Of a DNA stretch of 13,655 bases, positions 7,355 to 13,655 are shown one piece after another. The notes beneath the pieces were generated by a model. The model saw only the letters and a program-made list of their open reading frames with translations, was not told the origin of the DNA and ran no database searches. The DNA is from Bacteroidales bacterium (lineage in GTDB: Bacteria; Bacteroidota; Bacteroidia; Bacteroidales; UBA7960), in NCBI GenBank assembly GCA_007122505.1, contig SKTQ01000258.1:1-13655 (forward strand). Direction: 5' to 3'. Both the position numbers and the translations under genes were made by a program. How positions within the stretch are numbered: position 1 is the first letter of the stretch; each line of letters starts with the position of its first letter.

Positions 7355-8302
7355 TTATTTTAAATGTTTTCTGGTTGCCAGGTACAAATTAATGAATGGC
7401 TTCAGAAGAACGTTTATTCGATTCAATTTGATGTGTAAAAATACACATTCTTGCGAACCAAACCCACGATAAAATCTTGCGAGGTTTGGATCGGACGATC
7501 CCTCAAAGTCGAGTGTAAGTTGTTTTCCGGCATTCTCCCTGATAAAATCGTCTGCCAGGAGACTCATAGCGTTGTTTTTCCGGGCTTCTTGCGTGGCCCC
7601 GGAAAAAAGCCAGACGGTTTTGTTGTGGCTGGTAAAAAATATAATGCCTGCACAAAAGTTATTGGTTTCGGAATAGGCACATTTCAATGATACCATTCGC
7701 CTGTGAATACCTGCATAGATGATGTGTTTCAGCAACTGGTAGTCATTCTCAGAGAATGGAACGCCACCGGCACCCCTGTTCGCCCGGAAAGCGTTGATAA
7801 TCTCCTCCGGGCGGCCGTGCTGGGTGATATAGACTCCGCTTTCTTTTGCTTTTTTGATGTTTCTCCGGATATTGCTGCTGTAATTTCCCTGCAGTTGCTC
7901 ATAGGGTTGAATCAGGTCCAGTTCATAGGTTATACCCCGGCCCGATATGGCTTTGTGATTGTCGGGAAGAGGGTTATGGGTGTTCAGGCTGAACTCTCCA
8001 AAGCGAAAGTGGCCCGGAATGGCCCGGATGAACGCATCAATGGTTTCGGATTGCAGGCTGTGTGTACTGAAGACACCCAGTTGCTGAATAAAAAACGGTT
8101 GAAAGAGGTAGGTAATCCCTGCTTTTTTCCTGAAAGGGAGTGGCATTACGGCACGATAATCGTCTTCAACCAGGGCATCCCATTTGCGGGCGCACATGTG
8201 GAGATACCACGAGTAGCCATAAAAACTACCGTTGATAGCCTTGTCGATGCATTTGTCCCATTTGTCGAGATCAATATTTTCGTGCGTAATATAGCGGATC
8301 AT
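7355..8302 (-). CDS. FemAB/GNAT-like acyltransferase
   Basis: The 315-aa protein resembles FemAB-like members of the GNAT superfamily. The first half (residues 1-125) begins MIRYITHENIDLDKWDKCID and contains GSFYGYSWYLHMC and FQPFFIQQLGVFS. NYSSNIRRNIKKAKESG at 140-156 marks the linker entering the second fold, and the C-terminal half carries WLFSGATQEARKNNAMSLL at 231-249 and LDFEGSSDPNLARFYRGFG at 264-282, the typical acyl-donor/GNAT-end motif of the family. Members transfer aminoacyl or acyl groups to cell-wall or lipid precursors; the substrate here is unknown. The frame is open further upstream to a GTG at 8428, but that extension lies inside the deacetylase gene and lacks family-like sequence, so ATG 8302 is preferred. 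This gives a 32-bp overlap with the deacetylase gene and suggests translational coupling. upp follows after 6 bp. Confidence 0.8.
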   Translation of the reverse strand: MIRYITHENIDLDKWDKCIDKAINGSFYGYSWYLHMCARKWDALVEDDYRAVMPLPFRKKAGITYLFQPFFIQQLGVFSTHSLQSETIDAFIRAIPGHFRFGEFSLNTHNPLPDNHKAISGRGITYELDLIQPYEQLQGNYSSNIRRNIKKAKESGVYITQHGRPEEIINAFRANRGAGGVPFSENDYQLLKHIIYAGIHRRMVSLKCAYSETNNFCAGIIFFTSHNKTVWLFSGATQEARKNNAMSLLADDFIRENAGKQLTLDFEGSSDPNLARFYRGFGSQECVFLHIKLNRINVLLKPFINLYLATRKHLK

Positions 8303-9635
8303 TTTGTTGTGTTTTGATGTGTTTTTCCGCGGCGTAATGGTACATTTTTTCATAAAAATGCAACCACCCTTCCGGATCGTTGTCGGCACGCAAAGTGTCG
8401 TTGTGCCATAAAGTAACAAAGGTTCCACCCACTTCTTCGGTTTCCCTGATCAATTGCATTACAACCGGCCAGGCTTCTGCAGGCGACAGTCCCATATAAT
8501 TGCGCAGGGTTCCGTCCATCACTGTCAAAGGCACCACCGTAAGCGGTGTTTCTTTTTCCAGTTCCAGGTCATAAAAGTTATAGGGAGAGGCAATACTAGC
8601 CCTGAATCCCGGTCTGCCTGCAAAACCCATGGTGAAGTCAACCCTGATGTCGTGCTTCAGTAAAACCTGGTAGGTTTTAGGCAGGGTCATTTTCAGATAG
8701 TGTTGCCTGCTGCAATGGATTTCCTGGTTCATGATTCCTTCGAGCCTGTTGATTTCGTTTTGCAACAATTCCTCTTCCTCATTGGATGCATAGCTTGGAT
8801 GAATGCCTATGTGGGCGTAATCACCGAGGGTTTTTACCAGGGAAACAAACTTTTTCGAAATGGGTGCAAGGTTTTTGTCGTAAGGGCCATATTCACCGCA
8901 TAAAAAGAAATAATATGCCTTAATTCCGTATTTTTTGCTCAGCTCCAATTGGTAATCATAGGTGTCGAAGGGGTCTTTTTCTTTTTTCAGGATCACCATA
9001 AAACGTTTTTTCAGCGATTGGATATCGATACGGCTCACGGAGCGCATAATGCCAAAAAGGTTGCGAAACAGTGATCTTCCCTGGTAGGCGTATGCTACGT
9101 CAATGTCATACGTTGGTACAAAACTGAAGGAAGTTGTTTTGAAGGGATATCCTTGGTGGGCTTGCTGCAGCTTTTTCTTTATGAGGAGTGCATACCTGTT
9201 GACGAGGGCAAGGTTATAAAATTTGTTTTTATAGGCGAATGATTCTGAGACCTGGTATCGGTCGTGGGCATCGGTTTGGTGAGGAAGATATTCTTCGTAA
9301 CGGCTCACCAGGTAAAAGGCAGCGGCAAAAAGATCAAAAGGCAGCGCGTTTTCTGCAGGTTCGGTTACCGGAAACAGGGCAGGCAGATTATCGTACTGCT
9401 TTATCCCGGGAAAAAAGAAATGCACACCCCTTTCCCAAAGAAATCCGCTTGCCGGTATATGCATTGTATCCCCGGAGGGGGCTTGTTTGCCATAGCTGAT
9501 TTTTGGACCGCCAAAACCCTTAAAGCGTTTTTCGTCGTTGGTGCATTCCCAGTCTGCTCCCAGGACATTGCCCAGCAAGAGCCCGGTTATGTATTCTATT
9601 CTGCTGCTTATTCTGGGTGTATAAACAAGAATCAT
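8271..9635 (-). CDS. Polysaccharide deacetylase-like protein with N-terminal DUF7033-type domain
   Basis: The 454-aa protein has an N-terminal domain (about 1-165, DUF7033-like, with FDLFAAAFYLVSRYEEYLPH at 100-119) followed by a NodB-type carbohydrate esterase fold. Likely active-site elements are TYDIDVAY at 175-182 (Asp177, Asp179), HIGIHPSYAS at 275-284 (His275 and His279 as the HxxxH metal pair), SRQHYLKM at 309-316, FAGRPGFRAS at 338-347 and LWHNDTL at 409-415 (His411). These match the Bacteroidota polysaccharide deacetylase family that removes acetyl or similar groups from polymers or glycan precursors. There is no signal peptide, so it probably acts in the cytoplasm or on a membrane-bound precursor. 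It overlaps the acyltransferase by 32 bp. The 121-bp gap to radC carries a TACCTTTA stretch at 9670-9663 that resembles a -7 element with one mismatch. Substrate is not known. Confidence 0.85.
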   Translation of the reverse strand: MILVYTPRISSRIEYITGLLLGNVLGADWECTNDEKRFKGFGGPKISYGKQAPSGDTMHIPASGFLWERGVHFFFPGIKQYDNLPALFPVTEPAENALPFDLFAAAFYLVSRYEEYLPHQTDAHDRYQVSESFAYKNKFYNLALVNRYALLIKKKLQQAHQGYPFKTTSFSFVPTYDIDVAYAYQGRSLFRNLFGIMRSVSRIDIQSLKKRFMVILKKEKDPFDTYDYQLELSKKYGIKAYYFFLCGEYGPYDKNLAPISKKFVSLVKTLGDYAHIGIHPSYASNEEEELLQNEINRLEGIMNQEIHCSRQHYLKMTLPKTYQVLLKHDIRVDFTMGFAGRPGFRASIASPYNFYDLELEKETPLTVVPLTVMDGTLRNYMGLSPAEAWPVVMQLIRETEEVGGTFVTLWHNDTLRADNDPEGWLHFYEKMYHYAAEKHIKTQQNDPLYYARKY

Positions 9636-9734
9636 GCACGTATGGTTTTCTAAACTGCATGGTAAAGGTACGTTTAAATTTTGTTTTGCAGAATGCAGAT
9701 ACTGAATGATGCCCCTTGTTTTATGGCAATCTGA

Positions 9735-9752
9735 AAACAGGTTGGGCTGTTT
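9735..9752 (-). terminator. Weak hairpin after radC
   Basis: AAACAG at 9735-9740 and CTGTTT at 9747-9752 form a 6-bp stem around a 6-base loop, 4 bp past the radC stop codon on the minus strand. The following T-run is very short, so it would be at best a weak terminator between radC and the deacetylase gene. Confidence 0.3.
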
Positions 9753-9756
9753 GTGT

Positions 9757-10473
9757 TTACATCAAACCGGCATCAGCGAAACTAAAGTATGTATTGTTTC
9801 CGATGATGAGATGATCCAGAACCAGCAGGTCAAGAAACAGCCCTGCTTCTTTGCATTTCCTGGTGACTTCTTCGTCTTTGCGACTGGGTTGTAACTGTCC
9901 GCTGGGGTGGTTGTGACACAGAATGATGGCAGATGCGTTGTTTTCGAGAGCCATTTTGAATATTTTTTTTGGGTCTGCCACTGTAGCTCCAACACTTCCT
10001 TCGCTGATACAAATTGTACGAATAACCTGTTTGGCCCTGTTCAGCAGCACAAGCCAGAACTCTTCAAATGGCAGATCTCCGATAATGGGGTCCATGATTT
10101 CAAATGCATCCCGGCTGGATCGTATTTCGCTTTTTTTCAGGCTTTCCGACAGCCTTCGCCGGCGGCCTAATTCCATTACGGCCATAATGTTGCTTGCTTT
10201 TGCAACCCCGATACCTCTGAATCGCATCAATTCTTTGATGCTCAGTTTGGCCAGTTCCGACAGGTTGTTTGATACGCTGTTCAGGATTTGCCGCGAGACT
10301 TCCACTGCGGAGCTGTCGGTGGTTCCCGACCCAATTACAATGGCGAGCAGTTCGGCATCCGAAAGAGCTTTCTGGCTTTTATACACGAGTTTTTCCCTGG
10401 GCCGGTCATCTTCAGCCCATGTTTTTATGCTTCGTTTTTCTATGTTTGTATAACGAACAAGGTCATTTTTCAT
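9757..10473 (-). CDS. radC: RadC family JAB/JAMM-domain protein
   Basis: The 238-aa protein matches RadC in length and layout. The N-terminal region IKTWAEDDRPREKL (16-29) and LSDAELLAIVIGSG (37-50) are family hallmarks. A helix-hairpin-helix segment lies around 83-98 (MRFRGIGVAKASNIMA). The C-terminal JAB/JAMM metalloprotease-like domain has Glu137/Glu138 in FEEFW, then HNHPSG at 187-192, Ser197 and Asp200, so the HxHPxG..SxxD zinc site is complete. RadC was named for DNA repair, but its biochemical role is unsettled; metal-dependent peptidase-like or DNA-processing activity is inferred from the fold only. The start ATG at 10473 fits homologues. The gene lies just past the strong terminator that ends the tRNA/rpsT unit, so it must have its own start; TTAATTTG at 10486-10479 is a one-mismatch -7 candidate that would give almost no leader. 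Confidence 0.95.
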   Translation of the reverse strand: MKNDLVRYTNIEKRSIKTWAEDDRPREKLVYKSQKALSDAELLAIVIGSGTTDSSAVEVSRQILNSVSNNLSELAKLSIKELMRFRGIGVAKASNIMAVMELGRRRRLSESLKKSEIRSSRDAFEIMDPIIGDLPFEEFWLVLLNRAKQVIRTICISEGSVGATVADPKKIFKMALENNASAIILCHNHPSGQLQPSRKDEEVTRKCKEAGLFLDLLVLDHLIIGNNTYFSFADAGLM

Positions 10474-10519
10474 GCGATCAAATTAAAATTTTGGCTAAAA
10501 TAATCAATGATCACATAAA

Positions 10520-10552
10520 AAAAAAGACCTTTTTCGGCAAAAGGTCTTTTTT
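10520..10552 (-). terminator. Strong intrinsic terminator after tRNA-Glu
   Basis: A perfect 14-bp stem (10520-10533 with 10539-10552, core GACC/GGTC) closes a 5-base loop. On the minus strand it is followed by a run of nine T residues (plus-strand A at 10525-10517 overlapping the stem base). It begins 2 bp past the tRNA-Glu 3' end, so it ends the tRNA/rpsT transcript. Because the stem is flanked by A and T runs on both sides it may also act on the other strand. Confidence 0.9.
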
Positions 10553-10554
10553 CG

Positions 10555-10626
10555 CAGCCCGTAGGGGAATCGAACCCCTGCTACCAGGATGAAAACCTGG
10601 CGTCCTAACCCCTAGACGAACGGGCC
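10555..10626 (-). tRNA. tRNA-Glu (anticodon UUC), promoter-distal copy
   Basis: The minus strand folds into a complete 72-base tRNA. The acceptor stem GGCCCGT pairs with ACGGGCT (G-U at 1:72), the D-arm is GTCT/GGAC, the anticodon stem is CCAGG/CCTGG with loop TTTTCAT giving anticodon TTC, and the T-arm is AGGGG/CCCCT with loop TTCGATT. The discriminator base is G and the CCA end is not encoded. It is identical over its full length to the copy at 10992-11063. It reads GAA and GAG codons; tRNA-Glu is also the precursor for tetrapyrrole synthesis by the C5 route where that route exists. Confidence 0.97.
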
Positions 10627-10644
10627 ATTAGTGAAATATGCACA

Positions 10645-10673
10645 CAAAAATATATCATTTTTTTATCTGCAAA
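10645..10673 (-). promoter_or_regulatory. Candidate promoter for the rpsT-distal tRNA-Glu
   Basis: On the minus strand TTTG at 10673-10670 and TATTTTTG at 10652-10645 are spaced by 17 bp, matching the Bacteroidota -33/-7 pattern. Transcription would begin near 10638, about 12 bases before the tRNA 5' end. This would let the tRNA be made independently of read-through from rpsT. Confidence 0.55.
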
Positions 10674-10695
10674 AAAATGTGCAGCATAAACTGAT

Positions 10696-10950
10696 CTACT
10701 GCAAGTTGTTCACAAATTTTGTCAATTTTGACTTCAGGTTTGACGCCTTGTTTTTGTGAATCACTGATTTTTTTGCGAGTCGGTCGATGAGTGATATCAC
10801 CTTCGGAAGGCTCTCTTCGGCTTCTGTTTTGTTTCCGGTCTTTCTCAACTTCTTGATAGCTGTACGCGTAGATTTGGCGTAGTATCTGTTTCTGAGCCTT
10901 TTGGCATTATCGGAACGGATCCTTTTTTTTGCTGACTTGTGGTTTGCCAT
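10696..10950 (-). CDS. rpsT: 30S ribosomal protein S20
   Basis: The 84-aa, lysine/arginine-rich protein has the S20 pattern: MANHKSAKKRIRSDNAKRLR at the start, TAIKKLRKTGNK in the middle, and VIHKNKASNLKSKLTKFV near the end. S20 binds 16S rRNA early in assembly of the small subunit. Length is normal. The start ATG at 10950 has an AT-rich upstream stretch without Shine-Dalgarno sequence, as is common in this phylum. It lies 41 bp downstream of one tRNA-Glu and 69 bp upstream of an identical one, so its message is probably released by tRNA processing of a shared precursor. Confidence 0.97.
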   Translation of the reverse strand: MANHKSAKKRIRSDNAKRLRNRYYAKSTRTAIKKLRKTGNKTEAEESLPKVISLIDRLAKKSVIHKNKASNLKSKLTKFVNNLQ

Positions 10951-10991
10951 GATTTGATGTTGCTATTTTTTTGAAAAATTGAATACCCTTG

Positions 10992-11063
10992 CAGCCCGTA
11001 GGGGAATCGAACCCCTGCTACCAGGATGAAAACCTGGCGTCCTAACCCCTAGACGAACGGGCC
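10992..11063 (-). tRNA. tRNA-Glu (anticodon UUC), promoter-proximal copy
   Basis: This 72-base gene is identical to the tRNA-Glu at 10555-10626, including the TTC anticodon in the TTTTCAT loop, the G discriminator and the lack of an encoded CCA. It is the first gene after a good promoter match and precedes rpsT by 41 bp, so it forms the leader of the rpsT transcript and needs RNase P and 3' processing to be released. A terminator between it and rpsT is not apparent. Confidence 0.97.
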
Positions 11064-11087
11064 GTTATCCTTTCTTAAAAAGGAGTG

Positions 11088-11117
11088 CAAATTTAATCCT
11101 TTTTTATAAAATGGCAA
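11088..11117 (-). promoter_or_regulatory. Promoter for the tRNA-Glu-rpsT unit
   Basis: The minus strand has TTG at 11117-11115 and a perfect -7 element TAAATTTG at 11095-11088 with 19 bp between them. The predicted start near 11082 lies about 18 bases before the tRNA 5' end. This is the best promoter match in the window. Confidence 0.65.
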
Positions 11118-11140
11118 TAACCACCTCGTTTTTTTCATTA

Positions 11141-11154
11141 AAAAAAGCTTTTTT
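11141..11154. repeat. AAAAAAGCTTTTTT palindrome in the gap after the large permease
   Basis: A 14-bp A6-GC-T6 palindrome lies in the 174-bp gap between the large permease stop and the tRNA promoter. With no loop it is a poor terminator stem, though the T-run followed by T-rich sequence on the minus strand might contribute to transcript ending. A-tract bending upstream of the tRNA promoter is another possibility. The only other candidate stem in this gap is AAGGG/TCCTT near 11176-11188, which is also weak. Confidence 0.3.
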
Positions 11155-11237
11155 CTTTGCCGGAAAGGTTTAAAAGAAGGACAACCCTTAGATAGATAGC
11201 TTTCATTTTAAAGCATCATGCGTATAAAAAAGCTGAT

Positions 11238-13655
11238 TTATTCATACTTTACCAGCTCAGCCGGGTTTAAGCGTGCAGCTTTCCATGCATGGGTGATGAT
11301 TGCAAAAACAGCCACAGTAAAAGCTGAAGCAATACCTGCAAGGAAAGGCAGGATAGTAAGTTCAGTGTAATAAGCAAATCCGCTGAGCCATTCCCCTAAA
11401 AAATAAAATGCTAATAGTGATGCCAGCAAACCTGCAATGATAATAAGTATAAAAAACTCCCGTCCGAGAATATATATGATACCTTTTACATCTGCTCCCA
11501 GGACTTTGCGGATACCAATTTCCCTTGTTCTTTGCTCGATAGAATAGGCTGATATACCATACAAACCCAGGAACGCTATCAAAATACACAACATGGCAAA
11601 ACTGGCGAAAAAAATACTCAATATTGTTTGTGAAATATACATTTCGTCAATGATCTGGTCGAGAAAGGAGTATTCAAGCGGATAGCCGGGGCGGAAGATT
11701 TGCCATTCTTTTTCAAGAGCTCTGATAGCGGCACCTGTGTTTCTGCCACTTACCCTCAGATTCAGATAAGTAGCCTGGTCTGCAATGGGGTAAATCAATA
11801 AGGGCTCAATGGGCCGATGTAGTGATGTGTAGTGAAAGTCTTTGATAACACCCACCACTTTTCGCTCACCGGTAAAAGTGCCATCAGGCCACATAAATTG
11901 CATATTTAATGTCTTGCCGATGGGGTTCTCCCAACCGAACAATCTCTGTGCCTCCTGGTTTATCAGCACAGCATTGTGATAATCAGAAGCTATTTCAGGG
12001 TCAAATAGTCTGCCTGCTGCCAGCTTCATTCCCATAAAATCAGGATAGTCTGTGTCAACCTGAACAATATTTACCGAAACTCTCATAATATCAGTTTCCC
12101 TGACAACTTCCACTGAATTGGAGAAGGTTAACCTTGACGGAAAATAATTTGACAATGAGGCGTTATCGATATACGGACTAGCGAGCAGATTGTTTTTTAA
12201 CACATGACCACCCTTGCGGCTGTATTTGTCTTTGAGTTCAACCACTATTATGTTTTCACGGGAATAACCCAGGTCCTTGCTATTGATAAATGCAAGCTGC
12301 TGCGCTACCACTATCGTGGAAATGATCATAAAAACTGATATCACAAATTGTATGATGATAAGCAGCTTTTTCAGGCCCAGTGATCCCTTGCCCACTGTAA
12401 ATCTTATATTCAGCACTTTTAACGGTGAGAACTGCGAAAAATAAACTGCCGGATAAGCGCCTGAAATCACTCCGGTTAGCAACGCTATGGCCAGAAACAG
12501 AAAGAGCAACCTGCTGTCCTCACCAATGCTAATCGATAGAGGTGTGCCCGTAAGATTATTGATGGAAGGCAGGCTTAATTCAAGAATAAACAATGCCACC
12601 AGGAAGGCAAAAACAGAGGTTATAATTGACTCAGAAAAAAGCTGAATCATCAGGTCTCTTTTCCGGGCTCCCATTATTTTTTTTACCCCCATTTCTTTTC
12701 CCCTGTTCTGAAACTGGCTTAGTGAAATATTGGTGTAGTTAATGGATGCCAGAACCAGCAGAAAGACACCAATGATAAAAAATATCCTTACCAGTTCGGG
12801 ACTCATCATCGTAACCGCTCCTGTTTCATTGGTCATTTCATAGCCCAGCTTACTGGTAAGATGGATATCGGCAAGCGGCTGAAAGATCGGTCTGATATCA
12901 TCAAAAAAGGAAATATCACCGATGTGGGCTTCATAAAGATCTTCCCATTTTTCAGTGATAAAATCGTTTGGATCATAATCTTTTACTGTTTTCACGTAAA
13001 CCCAAAGCAACCGGCTGTTATGATTATTTTCCATAACCTCCCAATTTACCCCCGGTTGAAAACCTTCTTCAAACAAATGGTCAAGGTGGGGCATGGTTGA
13101 AATGGAGAAAAAACCCTGGAACTGCAGATGACTACTGGGCAACGGATCAGAAATTACTGCCGTTACTCTGAAGTTTCCTGCACCTTCAACTTCGATTGTT
13201 TTATCCAAAGCCCTTTCATTACCAAAATATCTTTGAGCCATGCTTTGGGTCATTACCATTGAAAAGGGTTCTGTAAGGGCGTTTTCCGCGTTGCCTTCCA
13301 GGAAATCAAAATGGAAGAAATCGAAAAAAGTGGAATCAGTTGCAAATACGGTGTTTTCCTGAAAGCTTTTTTCCTCATACCTGTAAATCAGGCTTCTGAA
13401 AAAGAAATTGACCGGAAATATCCGAACAAATGAAGTGAACTCAGGTACCTGGTCAACCAGTAATGGACCAAAGGGTACAGAATTCAGGGCTACTTTCTGC
13501 CTTTCCCCAGCAAGGGTAATATCTGCACCCACACGGTATATAATTTCATGATCGGGATGATGTTTGTCAAAGCTGGTCTCAAAAATCAGGTAAAGAAAAA
13601 TGAGCAGGGCAGCAGCCATGCTTAAAGACAGTCCGGTAATATTGAGGATTGTATA
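11238..13655 (-). CDS. Large FtsX/MacB-type ABC permease (two FtsX cores), N-terminus beyond right edge
   Basis: The frame is open from the stop at 11238 to the right edge, giving 805 visible residues. The first visible residues YTILNITGLSLS continue straight into the first helix, matching the 'I-N-I-x-G-L-S' start of TM1 in this family, so the ATG at 13619 is internal and perhaps 20-30 N-terminal residues are missing. Layout: TM1 (about 3-28), MacB_PCD domain to about 285, first FtsX core with helices near 290-312, 340-364 and 382-404 and the loop KEMGVKKIMGARKRD, a helix near 428-454, a second extracytoplasmic domain with ADQATYLNLRVSG, then a second FtsX core with loop REIGIRKVLGADVKG and C-terminal AARLNPAELVKYE. 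This eight-helix type is common in Bacteroidota, often in multi-copy sets paired with a LolD-like ATPase. Substrate is unknown and no ATPase gene is in the window. Confidence 0.92.
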   Translation of the reverse strand, partial: YTILNITGLSLSMAAALLIFLYLIFETSFDKHHPDHEIIYRVGADITLAGERQKVALNSVPFGPLLVDQVPEFTSFVRIFPVNFFFRSLIYRYEEKSFQENTVFATDSTFFDFFHFDFLEGNAENALTEPFSMVMTQSMAQRYFGNERALDKTIEVEGAGNFRVTAVISDPLPSSHLQFQGFFSISTMPHLDHLFEEGFQPGVNWEVMENNHNSRLLWVYVKTVKDYDPNDFITEKWEDLYEAHIGDISFFDDIRPIFQPLADIHLTSKLGYEMTNETGAVTMMSPELVRIFFIIGVFLLVLASINYTNISLSQFQNRGKEMGVKKIMGARKRDLMIQLFSESIITSVFAFLVALFILELSLPSINNLTGTPLSISIGEDSRLLFLFLAIALLTGVISGAYPAVYFSQFSPLKVLNIRFTVGKGSLGLKKLLIIIQFVISVFMIISTIVVAQQLAFINSKDLGYSRENIIVVELKDKYSRKGGHVLKNNLLASPYIDNASLSNYFPSRLTFSNSVEVVRETDIMRVSVNIVQVDTDYPDFMGMKLAAGRLFDPEIASDYHNAVLINQEAQRLFGWENPIGKTLNMQFMWPDGTFTGERKVVGVIKDFHYTSLHRPIEPLLIYPIADQATYLNLRVSGRNTGAAIRALEKEWQIFRPGYPLEYSFLDQIIDEMYISQTILSIFFASFAMLCILIAFLGLYGISAYSIEQRTREIGIRKVLGADVKGIIYILGREFFILIIIAGLLASLLAFYFLGEWLSGFAYYTELTILPFLAGIASAFTVAVFAIITHAWKAARLNPAELVKYE

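Larger units (their letters stand above)
10554..11063. repeat. 73-bp direct repeat formed by the two tRNA-Glu genes, bracketing rpsT
   Basis: Positions 10554-10626 and 10991-11063 are identical over 73 bp; beyond this the flanks differ. The repeat units are 437 bp apart, start to start, and enclose rpsT. Recombination between them would delete or duplicate rpsT together with one tRNA gene. Confidence 0.9.

Noticed and set aside
7703..8317. A 204-codon plus-strand frame opposite the acyltransferase
   Set aside because: It is antisense to a gene with clear GNAT-like motifs, has no promoter or ribosome site, and shows no family resemblance.
8303..8428. A 42-codon N-terminal extension of the acyltransferase from a GTG
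   Set aside because: It would lie entirely within the conserved C-terminus of the deacetylase gene and lacks family-like sequence; ATG 8302 gives the expected N-terminus.
10554..11063. The tRNA-Glu repeats as attL/attR of an integrated element
   Set aside because: Both copies are full-length functional tRNAs and the interval holds only rpsT, with no integrase or cargo; tandem duplication is simpler.
13619..13619. ATG at 13619 as the start of the large permease
   Set aside because: The twelve codons upstream to the window edge are open and encode a typical first-helix lead-in (ILNITGLSLS), so the gene begins outside the window.

Overview
This window is an ordinary-looking chromosomal segment of a member of the Bacteroidota, perhaps a gliding or Marinilabiliales/Bacteroidales-like lineage. 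The evidence is the gldE-gldD pair, a DUF5686-type outer-membrane protein, a Bacteroidota-style pyruvate kinase, several perfect matches to the Bacteroidota -7 promoter element TAnnTTTG, and mostly weak Shine-Dalgarno sequences. I found no mobile element, CRISPR array, toxin-antitoxin pair or recognisable defence system, and nothing that I would call a new biological system.

Layout. From 1 to 1643 (minus) lies the N-terminal 547 residues of a large DUF5686/carboxypeptidase-regulatory-like outer-membrane protein; it has no stop codon and runs off the left edge. A 186-bp divergent promoter region with a perfect 10-bp inverted repeat separates it from the plus-strand pair gldE (1830-3158) and gldD (3163-3741), which are linked to gliding motility and type IX secretion. 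Everything to the right is on the minus strand. In transcription order from the right edge this is: a large FtsX/MacB-type ABC permease cut by the edge (11238-13655); tRNA-Glu(UUC); rpsT; a second identical tRNA-Glu(UUC) followed at once by a strong intrinsic terminator; radC; then a tight run of polysaccharide deacetylase-like protein, FemAB/GNAT-like acyltransferase (32-bp overlap), upp (6-bp gap) and a 414-aa MacB-like permease (33-bp gap); and finally pyk.

How the genes fit together. gldE and gldD are a functional pair at the cell envelope. The deacetylase/acyltransferase pair is probably translationally coupled and may modify the same surface polymer or precursor. The two FtsX-type permeases have no ATPase gene beside them here. 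The tRNA-rpsT-tRNA block is a translation unit with its own promoters and a bidirectional-looking terminator. pyk (glycolysis), upp (uracil salvage) and radC are housekeeping genes.

All gaps between genes are under about 190 bp, so no long stretch is unaccounted for. The most noteworthy local features are the two identical tRNA-Glu genes bracketing rpsT, the overlapping envelope-enzyme pair, and the inverted repeat in the leader of the DUF5686 gene.
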